Part shown: one piece after another, positions 1-9,182 of the stretch | Numbering within the stretch: the first letter of the stretch is position 1 | How the letters are laid out: each line of letters opens with the position of its first letter | Assembly (NCBI GenBank): GCA_035529895.1 | Contig: DATKVV010000058.1 | Span: 1-64,000 of the forward strand | Reading direction: 5' to 3' | DNA: 64,000 bases | DNA from: JAUWKC01 sp035529895 | GTDB lineage: Bacteria; Planctomycetota; Phycisphaerae; Sedimentisphaerales; Anaerobacaceae | Translations under genes and position numbers: made by a program | The notes under the pieces: generated by a model | What the model was told of the DNA's origin: nothing | Database searches by the model: none | The model's input: the letters and a program-made list of their open reading frames with translations, nothing else

Positions 1-226
1 CTGCTTCGTAGGCGATGACTTTTAAGGCGGGACGCAGTTTTTCGAGGGTTTCGCTGAGCTTTTTGTTGTCGGCGGGGGTGACGAAATCGATGGCTGGAGC
101 ATCGTTGAGCCAGATGGCGACGCTGCAGGATTCTTTGTGCATGTCGATGCCGACGTAGATTTTGTCGTCTGTTGTTGGGTTAATTTGCTTGAACCACATT
201 TGTTTTTTCGGTAGTCTTTTGTTCAT
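1..226 (-). CDS. IS110-family transposase, N-terminal part (cut by window edge)
   Basis: Reading leftwards from an ATG at 226, the frame stays open to position 1 and gives about 75 residues starting MNKRLPKKQ. It contains the motif YVGIDMHKES, which is the first acidic motif of the RuvC-like DEDD domain of IS110 recombinases (Asp in GIDMH). The typical continuation follows, including VIAYEA close to the edge. An AAAGGG ribosome site lies 6 nt upstream of ATG 226; an in-frame ATG at 232 is the alternative start. The rest of the catalytic domain and the C-terminal serine domain lie outside the window, so intactness cannot be judged. IS110 enzymes move DNA through a bridge RNA encoded in the non-coding end of the element. 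The DNA just upstream of this start is therefore of interest. Confidence 0.85.
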   Translation of the reverse strand, partial: MNKRLPKKQMWFKQINPTTDDKIYVGIDMHKESCSVAIWLNDAPAIDFVTPADNKKLSETLEKLRPALKVIAYEA

Positions 227-295
227 GGCCATCCCTTTCAAATGACGGTTTCGGTTAATAATTTTTCGAGAATTATAACCGTTGAAAGGATGGCC
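227..295. repeat. Long imperfect inverted repeat over the IS110 transposase start
   Basis: The outer arms GGCCATCCCTTTCAA (227-241) and TTGAAAGGATGGCC (282-295) are complementary except for one extra C. Inside them, CGGTTAATAATT and AATTATAACCG (about 252-281) form a second stem around TTTCGAG. The structure abuts the transposase ATG and includes its ribosome binding site, so a transcript through it would sequester that site. It could be a translational control hairpin, a subterminal repeat, or part of a bridge RNA. The sequence shows the pairing; the role is inferred. Confidence 0.6.
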
Positions 296-320
296 TTCAT
301 ATTATCTAACCGAGGCGGAG

Positions 321-346
321 GCGACGCGTGGCGTCGCGGTTTTTTT
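321..346 (+). terminator. Rho-independent terminator-like hairpin
   Basis: GCGACGC (321-327), loop GTG and GCGTCGC (331-337) form a perfect 7-bp GC stem. GG and seven T residues follow on the + strand. No + strand gene is visible upstream inside the window. It may terminate a transcript entering from the left, or belong to a small RNA from the IS flank. Confidence 0.5.
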
Positions 347-746
347 AATTGACCCCTCGACTGGGCTCGGGGTGACAGTTGGGGTGGATTCCTGCCTTCG
401 GGGGATGATAGACGGGCGGTTGATTATATGTGGGGGCGAGATCCCTCCGCTGCGCTTGCCCTTCGCTGAGGCTCAGGGCTGCGCTTCGGTCGGGATGACG
501 TGGGGCGGCGGACTCCGGTCGGGATGACCCCCGGTTTGCAGGTACGCAGGAGTGCACCCTGGGGGCAGGCAAGGCCGTCGCTCGTCGCCTGTCGCTGGTC
601 GCTCGCTAAAGCCGCCGAATAATGTGGCGGGCAAGCCAGGGGAACCATCCCCAAGCTTCGCTTGAGGCTGCCACCCTTGAGGGCGTCAATTGCGTGGGTA
701 AATGTTTTTGGCTGCGCGCCTGGGCAGGTGGGGAAATGAGAAGCTT

Positions 747-775
747 GAGATTGCCGCGCTGCGCTCGCAATGACA
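747..775. repeat. Interspersed 29-bp repeat, copy 1
   Basis: This unit begins GAGATTGC and ends TCGCAATGACA, so ATTGC and GCAAT form short inverted arms. A second copy at 13832-13860 matches at 25 of 29 positions by eye. Similar mobile-looking intergenic repeats are widespread in bacteria; no function is known to me. Confidence 0.55.
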
Positions 776-844
776 GGGGCGGGATCACCCTCGTCAGAGA
801 CGTGCGCGAGCCAATCGTGGTGGTGGGCTTGGCCTTATTTTACC

Positions 845-872
845 TTGTTTTGCTGCGGTAAGTGTCTATAAT
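845..872 (+). promoter_or_regulatory. Candidate sigma-70-type promoter for the oxidoreductase locus
   Basis: TTGTTT (845-850) and a perfect TATAAT (867-872) are separated by 16 nt. A start near 879 would give a leader of about 90 nt before ATG 971. No other strong promoter is seen before the first oxidoreductase gene. Confidence 0.45.
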
Positions 873-970
873 CTGCCTAAGGCGTTTCTTGACCTGCCGC
901 GGCTATTTGCGGTAGGCAGGGGGCAAATAGGTGCGGCATTCGGGTGAAAATTTGATTGAAAGGGGCGAAT

Positions 971-2143
971 ATGAGACTTGACAGGAAATTGAAGATGGGA
1001 ATGGTCGGCGGCGGGCCGGGGGCGTTTATCGGGGAGGTGCACCGGAAGGCAGCTCGGATGGACGGGGGGATAGAATTGGCAGCGGGGGCGTTCGATATCA
1101 ATCCGCGAAAATCGAAGCAGATGGGGCGGGAGCTTTGCATCGAGCCGCGGCGGGCGTATCGGACATACTCGGAGATGATTGAGCGGGAATTGAAGCTGCC
1201 GGCGGGCGAGAGGATAGATTTCGTATCGATAACCACGCCGAACAACTGGCATTTTCCAATCGCGAAGGATTTTCTGGAAGCGGGCTTTCACGTGATGTGC
1301 GAAAAGCCGATGACGTTCAACGTCGAAGAGGCCCGCAGCCTGCATAAAATCGTGCGCCAGTCGCGTCTTGTATTCGGACTGATGCACAATTATACGGGCT
1401 ATCCGATGGTCAAGCTGGCACGCGATATGGCGAGGCAGGGGGACCTGGGCAAAATCCGCAAAATAGTCGTGCAGTATCCGCAGGGGTGGCTGGCGACGCT
1501 GCTGGAGAAGACGGGGCAGCAGCAGGCGGCGTGGCGGACCGACCCCAAACAAAGCGGCGGCTCAGGCTGCATGGGCGATATCGGCACGCACGCGGAGAAC
1601 TTAGCTGAGTACATTACGGGGCTGAAGATACGCGAAATCTGCGCCGACCTGACGATTTTCGTCAAGGGGCGAAAGCTGGATGACGACGGCAACTGCCTGG
1701 TTCGGTTCAATAACGGCGCCAAGGGTATTCTGCACGCGAGCCAGATTTCCATCGGCGAAGAGAATAATCTGGCCATCTGGGTTTACGGCGAGCAGAAGGC
1801 GCTCGAATGGCACCAGGAGCATCCGAATTACCTGTACGTGAAGGAGCCGAATGGGCCGGTGCAGGTGTGGCGGAGGGGCAATCCTTACGTGGCGGGCAGA
1901 AGCCCGGCGGCGGGCAGGGCGACGCGACTTCCGTTCGGCCATCCGGAGGCTTTTTTTGAGGCGTTCGCGAACATTTACTGCAACTTCGCCGATGCCGTGC
2001 GGGCAAAGCTGACGCGGACAAGGCCCGACCCATTGGCGCTTGACTTTCCGAAGGTGGAGGACGGGCTGCGGGGGATGCTGTTTATCGAGACGCTTCTGGC
2101 GAGCAACAAAACCAGACAGAAATGGACCAAAATCAAGACTTAA
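971..2143 (+). CDS. Gfo/Idh/MocA family oxidoreductase (cytoplasmic)
   Basis: This is a 390-residue NAD(P)-dependent dehydrogenase-like protein. The N-terminal Rossmann fold starts MGMVGGGPGAFIG. The conserved catalytic motif is CEKPMTF (Lys of EKP), and a second catalytic region is DIGTHAENL. The C-terminal half is the usual alpha/beta dimerisation domain. ATG 971 is preferred over an upstream TTG at 956 because AAAGGGG lies just before it. Unlike the four later paralogues it has no twin-arginine leader, so it should act in the cytoplasm. The family oxidises sugars, inositols or glycosides; the exact substrate cannot be read from sequence. It is the first gene of the locus, and a ThuA-DUF1080 protein follows after 75 bp. 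Confidence 0.88.
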   Translation: MRLDRKLKMGMVGGGPGAFIGEVHRKAARMDGGIELAAGAFDINPRKSKQMGRELCIEPRRAYRTYSEMIERELKLPAGERIDFVSITTPNNWHFPIAKDFLEAGFHVMCEKPMTFNVEEARSLHKIVRQSRLVFGLMHNYTGYPMVKLARDMARQGDLGKIRKIVVQYPQGWLATLLEKTGQQQAAWRTDPKQSGGSGCMGDIGTHAENLAEYITGLKIREICADLTIFVKGRKLDDDGNCLVRFNNGAKGILHASQISIGEENNLAIWVYGEQKALEWHQEHPNYLYVKEPNGPVQVWRRGNPYVAGRSPAAGRATRLPFGHPEAFFEAFANIYCNFADAVRAKLTRTRPDPLALDFPKVEDGLRGMLFIETLLASNKTRQKWTKIKT

Positions 2144-2218
2144 TGCAACGGGCTATGCTGACGCGAGAGACCCGGCAGACGTTAAAAGCGAATCTTAGGA
2201 AGCAGGAAAGGCAGAATC

Positions 2219-5200
2219 ATGAAAGGCTGGAGAAAGGTTTTGACTGCTGCAGTTCTGGGTTTGGCTGTGGCGGCGACATCGGGGGCGGCCGAGGCGGCCA
2301 CGCTGAAGGCGCTCATCGTGAACGGGCAGAACAATCACGGCTGGCAGATAAGCAGCCCGATTTTGAAACAGATGCTGGAGCAGTCGGGCATGTTCGAGGT
2401 TGACGTGGCTACAAGCCCTCCGAAAGGGGGCGCTATGGAGGGTTTCAAGCCCAACTTTGCCGAGTATGACGTGGTGGTGCTTGACTACAACGGGGAATTA
2501 TGGCCGGAGGCGACCAGAAAAGCGTTTGTTGACTACGTGAGCTCCGGCGGGGGAGTTGTCGTTTATCACGCGGCGAACAATTCTTTTCCGGAGTGGCCAG
2601 AGTATAACGAAATAATCGGGCTGGGCGGATGGGGCAAGCGGGACGAAAAGGCGGGTCCGTATGTTCGCTGGCGAGACGGCAAAGCGGTCCGCGATATGAG
2701 TCCGGGCAGGGGGGGAAGTCACGGGCCGAGGCATGCCTTTGAGGTTATTATGCGAAACGGCGGACATCCAATCACAAAGGGGCTGCCCGAGAAGTGGATG
2801 CACGCGGAAGATGAGCTTTACAGCGAGCTTCGCGGCCCGGCGAAGAACCTGACGGTTCTGGCGACGGCGTACGCGGACCCCGCGCAGAAGGGGACGGGCG
2901 AGCATGAGCCGATTCTGTTTACGGTCGGTTACGGCAAGGGCAGGGTGTTTCATACGGCGCTGGGGCACGTGGGACGAGGCGGTGGTTCGCTGCCGGCGAT
3001 GGAATGCGCGGGCTTTATTACGACTTTGCTTCGAGGGGCCGAGTGGGCCGCGACAGGCAGAGTGACACAGAAGGTTCCGGAGGATTTTCCGACCGCGACG
3101 GAAGTGCGCAGATGGAAAGACTATAAGCAGCCGAGGCCGCTGGATGAGCTGCTGTCGGCAGTTGCGAGGTACGAATACGGGCAGAGCCGTCAGCCGCTCA
3201 GCGAGCTGAGCGACCTTGTTGGTTCGACGTATGATTCGGCGGAGGCCAGAAAAGGCATCGAGAAGCGTCTTGTGGAATTTCTCAGGTCGGAAGCGACGCC
3301 GGCGGGCAAGCAGTTTATCTGTAAAGAGCTGAGCATCATCGGTACGGACGAATGCGTGGGTGCGCTGGCTTCGATGCTGACCGAGAAGGCGACCTCGGAG
3401 ATAGAGCCTGCGGATATGGCGCGCTATGCCCTGGAGCGGATACCGGGGCCGGCGGCTGACAAGGCCCTGCGAGATGCTCTGGACAAGACCGGCGGCAAGG
3501 TCAAGGTCGGGATAATCAACTCGCTCGGCGGGCGCGGCGACAGCAGCGCCGCAGGCCAGCTCGGCGGATTAGTGAGTGACGCTGATAAGGAGATTGCGGC
3601 GGCGGCGATATCGGCGCTGGGCAAGATTGGCGGCAGGGAGGCGGCGCGGGTTTTGGGCAGAGCGGGGGCGACGGCGGGGACAGGGCTTAATGCTGTGTGG
3701 GCGGATGCCTGTCTGGCCTGCGCGGACAAATTCCTGGCCGACGGTGACAGGAGCTGGGCGATTAGGGTGTACCGTCGGATGTACGGGCCTGGGATGGCGT
3801 CGCCGGTTAGGGCGGCTGCGCTGCGAGGTATGGTTAAGACGATGCCGGAAAGAGCGGCAACGATAGTGGTTGGTATTCTTAAAGGGGGTCAGGACGAGCA
3901 GATGCGGGCGGTGGCGGCGGGTCTTTTGAGGGAGATAGATAGTCCGGCGCCGCTGAAGGCGGCGACTGAGGAGTTTTCGAGTCTGCCGGTTGTGGGTCAG
4001 GTGGGGGTGTTGTCGGCTCTCGGAGGCCGGGGCGACCGGTCCGGTTTGGATACGGTTGGCAATGCGACCAAGAGCAACGAGGCGGATGTTCGTATCGCCG
4101 CTTTCGGTGCGCTGGCGGTGTTGGGCGACGCTTCGAGCGTTGATTTGCTGGCGCAGGCCGCGGCGAGTACAGAAGGCGCCGAACAACAGGCTGCACGTGA
4201 GGCTCTTTATCGTCTGCGCGGCTCAGGGGTGGACGAAAAGATTGTGGCAAGCATACCGCGGGCTGCCGCCGAGATAGAAATCGAACTGATTCGCAGCATC
4301 GGCCAGCGTAATATGTCGGCAGGCGTCGAGACCCTGCTTAAAACCGCGCAGTCACCGCAAGAGCAGGTCCGACTGGAATCGCTGAAGATGTTGCGGGTCG
4401 TTGCGGGCGAGAGAGATTTGCCGGCACTTATAGACCTGCTGGTAAAGGCGCAAAGCGAGGCTGAACGCAGCGAAGCGGAGAATACGGTGGCCGGGGTTGC
4501 TCGTAAAATCGGCGACAAAGAACGGCAGGCCGAGCCGATACTGGCTGTCCTGCCCTCCATTGAGGCGGTTCCGGCCCGGTGCGCGTTGCTTGGCGTGCTG
4601 GGCAAGATAGGCGGGCGAGGCGCTGTCCTTGCTTTGAGCAAGGCCTTAAGGGACGGCGATGCTGAGGTCAGGATTTCGGCGGTGCGCGCCTTGTCGGAGT
4701 GGCCCGGCCCGGAACCGATAGAGGACCTGCGCGGGGTGGCGACGCGTTCAACGGACGAGAGGGAGCGGGTTTTGGCGCTGCGTGGTTTTGTTCGCCTGAT
4801 TGGCCTGGACAGCGAACGTCCGGCGGAGGAGCAGGTCGGCATGTACAAAGAGGCGATGAATCTGGCCTCGAACGTAACCGAGAAGAAGGCGGTGCTGTCG
4901 GGGCTGGCGAATGTAAAGTCGTTCGCGGCTTTGCAGATGGCTGCTGAGTTTCTGGACGAGAGCGGTTTGCAGCAGGAGGCCGAGGCCGCGGTGGTGAGAA
5001 TCGGCGAGTCCACACAGGCCAGCCATGCTCAACAGACGAAGGCTGCTCTTGAAAAAGTTGGTCAGCTTTCCAGGAATGATTCGCTGCGCCAGCAGGCACA
5101 GAAGCTAATAGAGCAGATAGAGAAGTATGAAGATTACATTGCACAGTGGGAGGTTTCGGGACCTTACACTAAGGTAAACGCCGGCGCTCAAGAGCTGTTC

Positions 5201-6289
5201 GACGTTGTTTTCCTGCCGGAAGAAGGCGATGGGGAAAAGGCACAGTGGCGTATTATGCCAGCCGGGACCGACGTGGAAAGGCCCTGGCTTATGGAACTGG
5301 ATAAGGCCGTCGGGGGGGAATATTGCGCCGGGTACCTTCGTACAAAGGTCTGGTCGCCGAAGGAGGAAAGGGCGCGGCTGCAGGTGGGGAGCAACGACGG
5401 GATAAAGGTATGGCTGAACGGTGACGTTGTTCATTCGAATAATGTCTTGCGAGCTGTCAGCAGGGATGAGGACATTGCCGAGGTGACTCTGCGCGAGGGC
5501 TGGAACGTGCTGATGATGAAAATAACCCAGAGCCGAGGGGAATGGTCGGCGTGCGCCCGCTTCGTTGGCCTGGACGGCGGGAAGCTTGAAGGGTTGAAGG
5601 TGTCGCCGGGCGATGCGGCGAAAGGCGAAGCGGAAATCAGGCTGATTGGCGATGACTTTTCTATGTGGCGTGAGCAGACCGGCACATGGCAGATTGTCGG
5701 TGAGGCGATTATGAGTCCCGAAAACGAAAAGCTGCTGGCTACTAAAGCCGGTACGGGCGTAATCGTCAACGGTCCAACGGGAAGGACAGTTGATTTGTTC
5801 AGCAGGGCGGAGTTCGGGGATGTCAGGGCGCATATCGAATTTGTGGTGCCGCGAGGGTCAAATTCGGGCGTTTATTTTATGGCCCGATACGAGATTCAGG
5901 TGCTGGACAGTTATGGCGTGGAGCGACCCGAGTACTCGGACTGCGGGGGTATTTATCAGCGCTGGGACGAGAAGAGAACACCCAAAGGGTACGAGGGACA
6001 TCCGCCGCGAGTCAACGCGAGTTTGCCGCCGGGACAGTGGCAGAGTTTCGACGTCATCTTTCGCGCCCCGCGCTTTGACGAGAGCGGCAAGAAGATTGCC
6101 AATGCCCGCTTTGAGAAGGTGATTCATAACGGCATCGTTGTACAGGAAAACGTGGAAGTAACGGGGCCGACGCGCGCCGCGGCGTACAAGGACGAGAAGC
6201 CGAGCGGACCGCTAATGCTGCAAGGCGACCATGGTCCGGTTGCGTGCAGGAACATACGGATTTTACGGCTGGACAAGGGCCAGCCGTAA
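2219..6289 (+). CDS. Exported ThuA - HEAT repeat - DUF1080 multidomain protein
   Basis: This 1356-residue protein has a signal peptide ending near AAEAA (residues 1-27). A ThuA-like class I amidotransferase fold covers about 29-265 (ALIVNGQNNHGWQ, GGGVVVYHAANN, HTALGH). A long run of alpha-helical HEAT-like repeats covers about 300-940. A beta-sandwich domain follows at about 975-1115 (GSNDGIKVWLNGD). The C-terminal DUF1080/3-keto-disaccharide hydrolase domain covers about 1139-1350 (NSGVYFMARYEIQVLDSYG). ATG 2219 follows a GGAAAGG ribosome site. The family knowledge places ThuA and DUF1080 in glycoside catabolism, where DUF1080 enzymes hydrolyse 3-keto glycosides. The protein is probably periplasmic and works with the neighbouring oxidoreductases. 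Its size and domain combination are typical of planctomycetes but unusual elsewhere. Confidence 0.85.
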   Translation: MKGWRKVLTAAVLGLAVAATSGAAEAATLKALIVNGQNNHGWQISSPILKQMLEQSGMFEVDVATSPPKGGAMEGFKPNFAEYDVVVLDYNGELWPEATRKAFVDYVSSGGGVVVYHAANNSFPEWPEYNEIIGLGGWGKRDEKAGPYVRWRDGKAVRDMSPGRGGSHGPRHAFEVIMRNGGHPITKGLPEKWMHAEDELYSELRGPAKNLTVLATAYADPAQKGTGEHEPILFTVGYGKGRVFHTALGHVGRGGGSLPAMECAGFITTLLRGAEWAATGRVTQKVPEDFPTATEVRRWKDYKQPRPLDELLSAVARYEYGQSRQPLSELSDLVGSTYDSAEARKGIEKRLVEFLRSEATPAGKQFICKELSIIGTDECVGALASMLTEKATSEIEPADMARYALERIPGPAADKALRDALDKTGGKVKVGIINSLGGRGDSSAAGQLGGLVSDADKEIAAAAISALGKIGGREAARVLGRAGATAGTGLNAVWADACLACADKFLADGDRSWAIRVYRRMYGPGMASPVRAAALRGMVKTMPERAATIVVGILKGGQDEQMRAVAAGLLREIDSPAPLKAATEEFSSLPVVGQVGVLSALGGRGDRSGLDTVGNATKSNEADVRIAAFGALAVLGDASSVDLLAQAAASTEGAEQQAAREALYRLRGSGVDEKIVASIPRAAAEIEIELIRSIGQRNMSAGVETLLKTAQSPQEQVRLESLKMLRVVAGERDLPALIDLLVKAQSEAERSEAENTVAGVARKIGDKERQAEPILAVLPSIEAVPARCALLGVLGKIGGRGAVLALSKALRDGDAEVRISAVRALSEWPGPEPIEDLRGVATRSTDERERVLALRGFVRLIGLDSERPAEEQVGMYKEAMNLASNVTEKKAVLSGLANVKSFAALQMAAEFLDESGLQQEAEAAVVRIGESTQASHAQQTKAALEKVGQLSRNDSLRQQAQKLIEQIEKYEDYIAQWEVSGPYTKVNAGAQELFDVVFLPEEGDGEKAQWRIMPAGTDVERPWLMELDKAVGGEYCAGYLRTKVWSPKEERARLQVGSNDGIKVWLNGDVVHSNNVLRAVSRDEDIAEVTLREGWNVLMMKITQSRGEWSACARFVGLDGGKLEGLKVSPGDAAKGEAEIRLIGDDFSMWREQTGTWQIVGEAIMSPENEKLLATKAGTGVIVNGPTGRTVDLFSRAEFGDVRAHIEFVVPRGSNSGVYFMARYEIQVLDSYGVERPEYSDCGGIYQRWDEKRTPKGYEGHPPRVNASLPPGQWQSFDVIFRAPRFDESGKKIANARFEKVIHNGIVVQENVEVTGPTRAAAYKDEKPSGPLMLQGDHGPVACRNIRILRLDKGQP

Positions 6290-6408
6290 TTTGTGTGAGC
6301 GCGGGTCGAAAACAATATCGCTGTTTTTGTTGCGATAAGGCTGCTGATAGTGTTTAATAAGGTTTTTGGTTGTGATTGGTCGTCGTTGCGCTGTGAAGGG
6401 TGATTGTC

Positions 6409-7782
6409 ATGAATGGCAGAGACAGGAAAAAAGGCATTAACCGGCGTGACTTTCTGCTGTCAGCCGCTACGGGCGCGGCGGCATTTACTATTGTGCCGCG
6501 GTACGTGCTCGGAGGCCCCGGATATACGCCGCCGAGCGAGAAGCTCAACATAGCGGGTATCGGCGTGGGCGGCGTCGGCAAGAGTAATGTCAACGCTGTC
6601 AGCAGCGAAAACATTGTGGCACTGTGCGATGTCGATGAGAAGTTTGCAGCCGAGGTCTTCAACAAATATCCTACAGCCAAGAAATACAGCGATTTCCGGA
6701 GGATGCTGGAAAAACAGAAAGACATCGATGCGGTGATTGTAGCGACGCCCGACCACACGCATGCGGTTATCTCGATGATGGCAATCAAAATGGGCAAGCA
6801 CGTGTACTGCCAGAAACCGCTGACATATTCGGTGTACGAGGCCCGCAAGCTGACCGAGGCCGCTCGTGAGCATAAGGTGGCCACCCAAATGGGCAACCAG
6901 GGCCATTCCGGCGAAGGCATCCGATTGATATGCGAGTGGATATGGGATGGGGCGATTGGTCCGGTGCGTGAGGTGCACGCCTGGACGAACCGGCCGGTTT
7001 GGCCTCAGGGTATCGGCCGACCGGAAGATACGCCGCCAGTGCCGGCGACGCTCGATTGGGACCTGTGGCTCGGACCGGCGCCATATCGGCCCTACCATAG
7101 CACTTACCTGCCGTTCAATTGGCGGGGGTGGCAGGATTTTGGGACTGGGGCGCTGGGTGATATGGCCTGCCATATAATTGACCCGGTGTTCTGGGCGCTT
7201 AAGCTGCGCTACCCAACGGCGGTGGAGGCCTGTCATTCTTACGACGTGCGTGAGATGTGGAAGAGGGCGGACAATAAGGAAACTTATCCGAGGGCTTCCA
7301 TAGTGCGTTACGAATTCCCTGCGCGGGGAGAGATGCCGCCGGTCAAGCTGACGTGGTACGACGGGGGGATGTTGCCTCCTCGGCCTGACGAACTGGAGCC
7401 GGACCGGCAGATGAGCGATAACGGCGTGATTTTTGTGGGGGAAAAAGGCAAGCTGATGTGCGGCAATTACGGCGACGGTCCCCGGCTGATACCGGATACG
7501 AGGATGCAAGAGTACGAACGGCCGGCAAAAGCGCTGGCGAGAATAGAAGGCGGCGTTGACGGTCACGAAAAAGACTGGGTCAGGGCGTGCAAGGACGGCA
7601 GACCGGCCAGCTCCAACTTCGATTATTCAGGTCCCCTGACCGAAACGGTTGTGATGGGCAATCTTGCTATCCGCAACGCGGGCAAGAAACTCGAATGGGA
7701 TGGGCAGAATATGAAGGTAACGAACCTTCCGGAGGCGAATGAATACGTACACAGGCAGTATCGTGAGGGATGGGTATTATGA
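6409..7782 (+). CDS. Tat-exported Gfo/Idh/MocA family oxidoreductase (QKP variant)
   Basis: This 457-residue protein has a twin-arginine leader (NRRDFLLSAATGAAAF) and then a Rossmann domain (IAGIGVGGVGKSN). The catalytic motif reads CQKPLTY, so Lys is kept but the usual Glu of EKP is Gln. A second catalytic motif is GDMACHIID. ATG 6409 follows GAAGGG by about 8 nt; an upstream GTG at 6400 is less likely. It is a close tandem paralogue of the next gene, with which it overlaps by 4 bp (ATGA), so the two are probably translationally coupled. Export suggests oxidation of sugars in the periplasm with a tightly bound cofactor, as proposed for related secreted members. The E-to-Q change may alter substrate or redox behaviour. 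Confidence 0.87.
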   Translation: MNGRDRKKGINRRDFLLSAATGAAAFTIVPRYVLGGPGYTPPSEKLNIAGIGVGGVGKSNVNAVSSENIVALCDVDEKFAAEVFNKYPTAKKYSDFRRMLEKQKDIDAVIVATPDHTHAVISMMAIKMGKHVYCQKPLTYSVYEARKLTEAAREHKVATQMGNQGHSGEGIRLICEWIWDGAIGPVREVHAWTNRPVWPQGIGRPEDTPPVPATLDWDLWLGPAPYRPYHSTYLPFNWRGWQDFGTGALGDMACHIIDPVFWALKLRYPTAVEACHSYDVREMWKRADNKETYPRASIVRYEFPARGEMPPVKLTWYDGGMLPPRPDELEPDRQMSDNGVIFVGEKGKLMCGNYGDGPRLIPDTRMQEYERPAKALARIEGGVDGHEKDWVRACKDGRPASSNFDYSGPLTETVVMGNLAIRNAGKKLEWDGQNMKVTNLPEANEYVHRQYREGWVL

Positions 7783-9128
7783 AAGAAAAGCGAGCAGGGT
7801 TTAAGAAACAGGACGGCTGGATTTCTCGGCGGAGGTTTATGAGCGGCGCTGCGGCGGCAGCGGCGTTTACGATTGTACCGCGTCACGTGCTGGGGGGTCC
7901 CGGATATACGCCTCCGAGCGAAAAGCTCAATATTGCCGGTATCGGCGCAGGCGGGAAGGGAGCTGGAGATATTGGGGCCGTTTCAAGCGAGAATATCGTC
8001 GCACTGTGTGATGTCGATGACGAGAAGGCAGCCGAGACCTTCAAGAAATTTCCAAAGGCCGCCAAGTACCGCGATTTCCGCAAGATGCTGGAGAAGGAGA
8101 AAAGCATTGACGCGGTGGTGGTGGCCACGCCCGACCATGTGCACGCGCCGGCGTCGATGATGGCGATTAAGATGGGCAAGCACGTGTACTGTGAAAAGCC
8201 GCTAACGCATTCGATTTACGAGGCCCGGATGCTGACCGAAGCGGCCCGCAAGTACAAAGTGGCGACACAGATGGGCAACCAGGGACACTCGAGCGAGGAC
8301 ATGCGGCTGATATGTGAATGGATTTGGGCCGGGGCGATTGGGCGGGTGCGAGAGGTGCACGCGTGGACCGACAGGCCGATTTGGCCTCAGGGGATTGAGC
8401 GACCGGAGGATACGCCGCCAGTGCCGCCGACGCTGGCCTGGGACCTTTGGCTCGGACCGGCACCCGAGCGTCCGTATCACCCGGCGTATCTACCCTTCAA
8501 ATGGCGGGGCTGGTGGGATTTCGGAACCGGTGCGCTTGGCGATATGGCCTGTCACATAATTGACGCGGCCTTTTGGGCGCTGAAGCTGGGTTATCCGAAG
8601 AGCGTCGAGGCCGTCAGCACAAAGGTCAATTCTGAGACTGCTCCCACGGCCTCGATTATCTATTACGAGTTTGGCGCCCGTGAGGGTATGCCTCCGGTCA
8701 GGCTGACCTGGTATGACGGGGGGCTGATGCCGCCCAAGCCCCAGGAGCTGGAAGAGGGACGTACGATGGGCAGCAAGAACGGCGGGGTCCTCTTCGTGGG
8801 CGACAAAGGGATGCTGATGTGCGGCTGCTATGGCAAGAGTCCGCGGCTGATTCCGGAAAGCAGGATGCAGGAATTCGAACGACCGGAGAAGACCATTCCG
8901 AGGGTCGAGGGTCACCACCAAGATTGGCTCGCAGCGTGCAAGGGGGGCAAGCCGGCCTGCTCTAATTTCGACTACGCCGGACCCCTGACCGAAGTGGTTT
9001 TGCTCGGGAACCTTGCGCTGCGAGCTGGCAAGCGACTCGAATGGGACGGAGAGAATATGAGGGTAACCAACGTCCCCGAGGCGAATCGGTACGTCCGACG
9101 AGACTATCGCGCAGGGTGGACTCTGTAG
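7779..9128 (+). CDS. Tat-exported Gfo/Idh/MocA family oxidoreductase
   Basis: This 449-residue protein has a twin-arginine leader (SRRRFMSGAAAAAAF), a Rossmann fold (IAGIGAGGKGAGD), a canonical CEKPLTH motif and GDMACHIID. It is strongly similar along its whole length to the preceding gene; both share the stretch after the leader, GGPGYTPPSEKLNIAGIG. The start at 7779 overlaps the previous stop by 4 bp and has GTGAGGGA as ribosome site; an ATG at 7770 is also possible. The pair is most simply explained by tandem duplication followed by divergence. Its likely role is periplasmic oxidation of a sugar or glycoside hydroxyl. Confidence 0.88.
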   Translation: MKEKRAGFKKQDGWISRRRFMSGAAAAAAFTIVPRHVLGGPGYTPPSEKLNIAGIGAGGKGAGDIGAVSSENIVALCDVDDEKAAETFKKFPKAAKYRDFRKMLEKEKSIDAVVVATPDHVHAPASMMAIKMGKHVYCEKPLTHSIYEARMLTEAARKYKVATQMGNQGHSSEDMRLICEWIWAGAIGRVREVHAWTDRPIWPQGIERPEDTPPVPPTLAWDLWLGPAPERPYHPAYLPFKWRGWWDFGTGALGDMACHIIDAAFWALKLGYPKSVEAVSTKVNSETAPTASIIYYEFGAREGMPPVRLTWYDGGLMPPKPQELEEGRTMGSKNGGVLFVGDKGMLMCGCYGKSPRLIPESRMQEFERPEKTIPRVEGHHQDWLAACKGGKPACSNFDYAGPLTEVVLLGNLALRAGKRLEWDGENMRVTNVPEANRYVRRDYRAGWTL

Positions 9129-9182
9129 TTGGTCAGGCTTTTTGTTGTCAGGAAATAATCAGGTTGTGTTGAGAGGCATAAG

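Larger units (their letters stand above)
296..844. other. Non-coding region with degenerate interspersed repeats
   Basis: No convincing gene is visible; the open frames here are short, overlap on both strands and resemble no family. The stretch holds several copies of GC-rich interspersed motifs of the kind ending in GGGTGACA or CGCAATGACA, near 355-385, 455-505 and 747-775. It also holds a stem-loop with a T run at 321-346. It probably includes the flank of the IS110 element, but no element boundary could be fixed. Confidence 0.5.

Noticed and set aside
282..861. Several short overlapping frames in the left non-coding block
   Set aside because: They overlap on both strands, follow repeat motifs and lack start signals.
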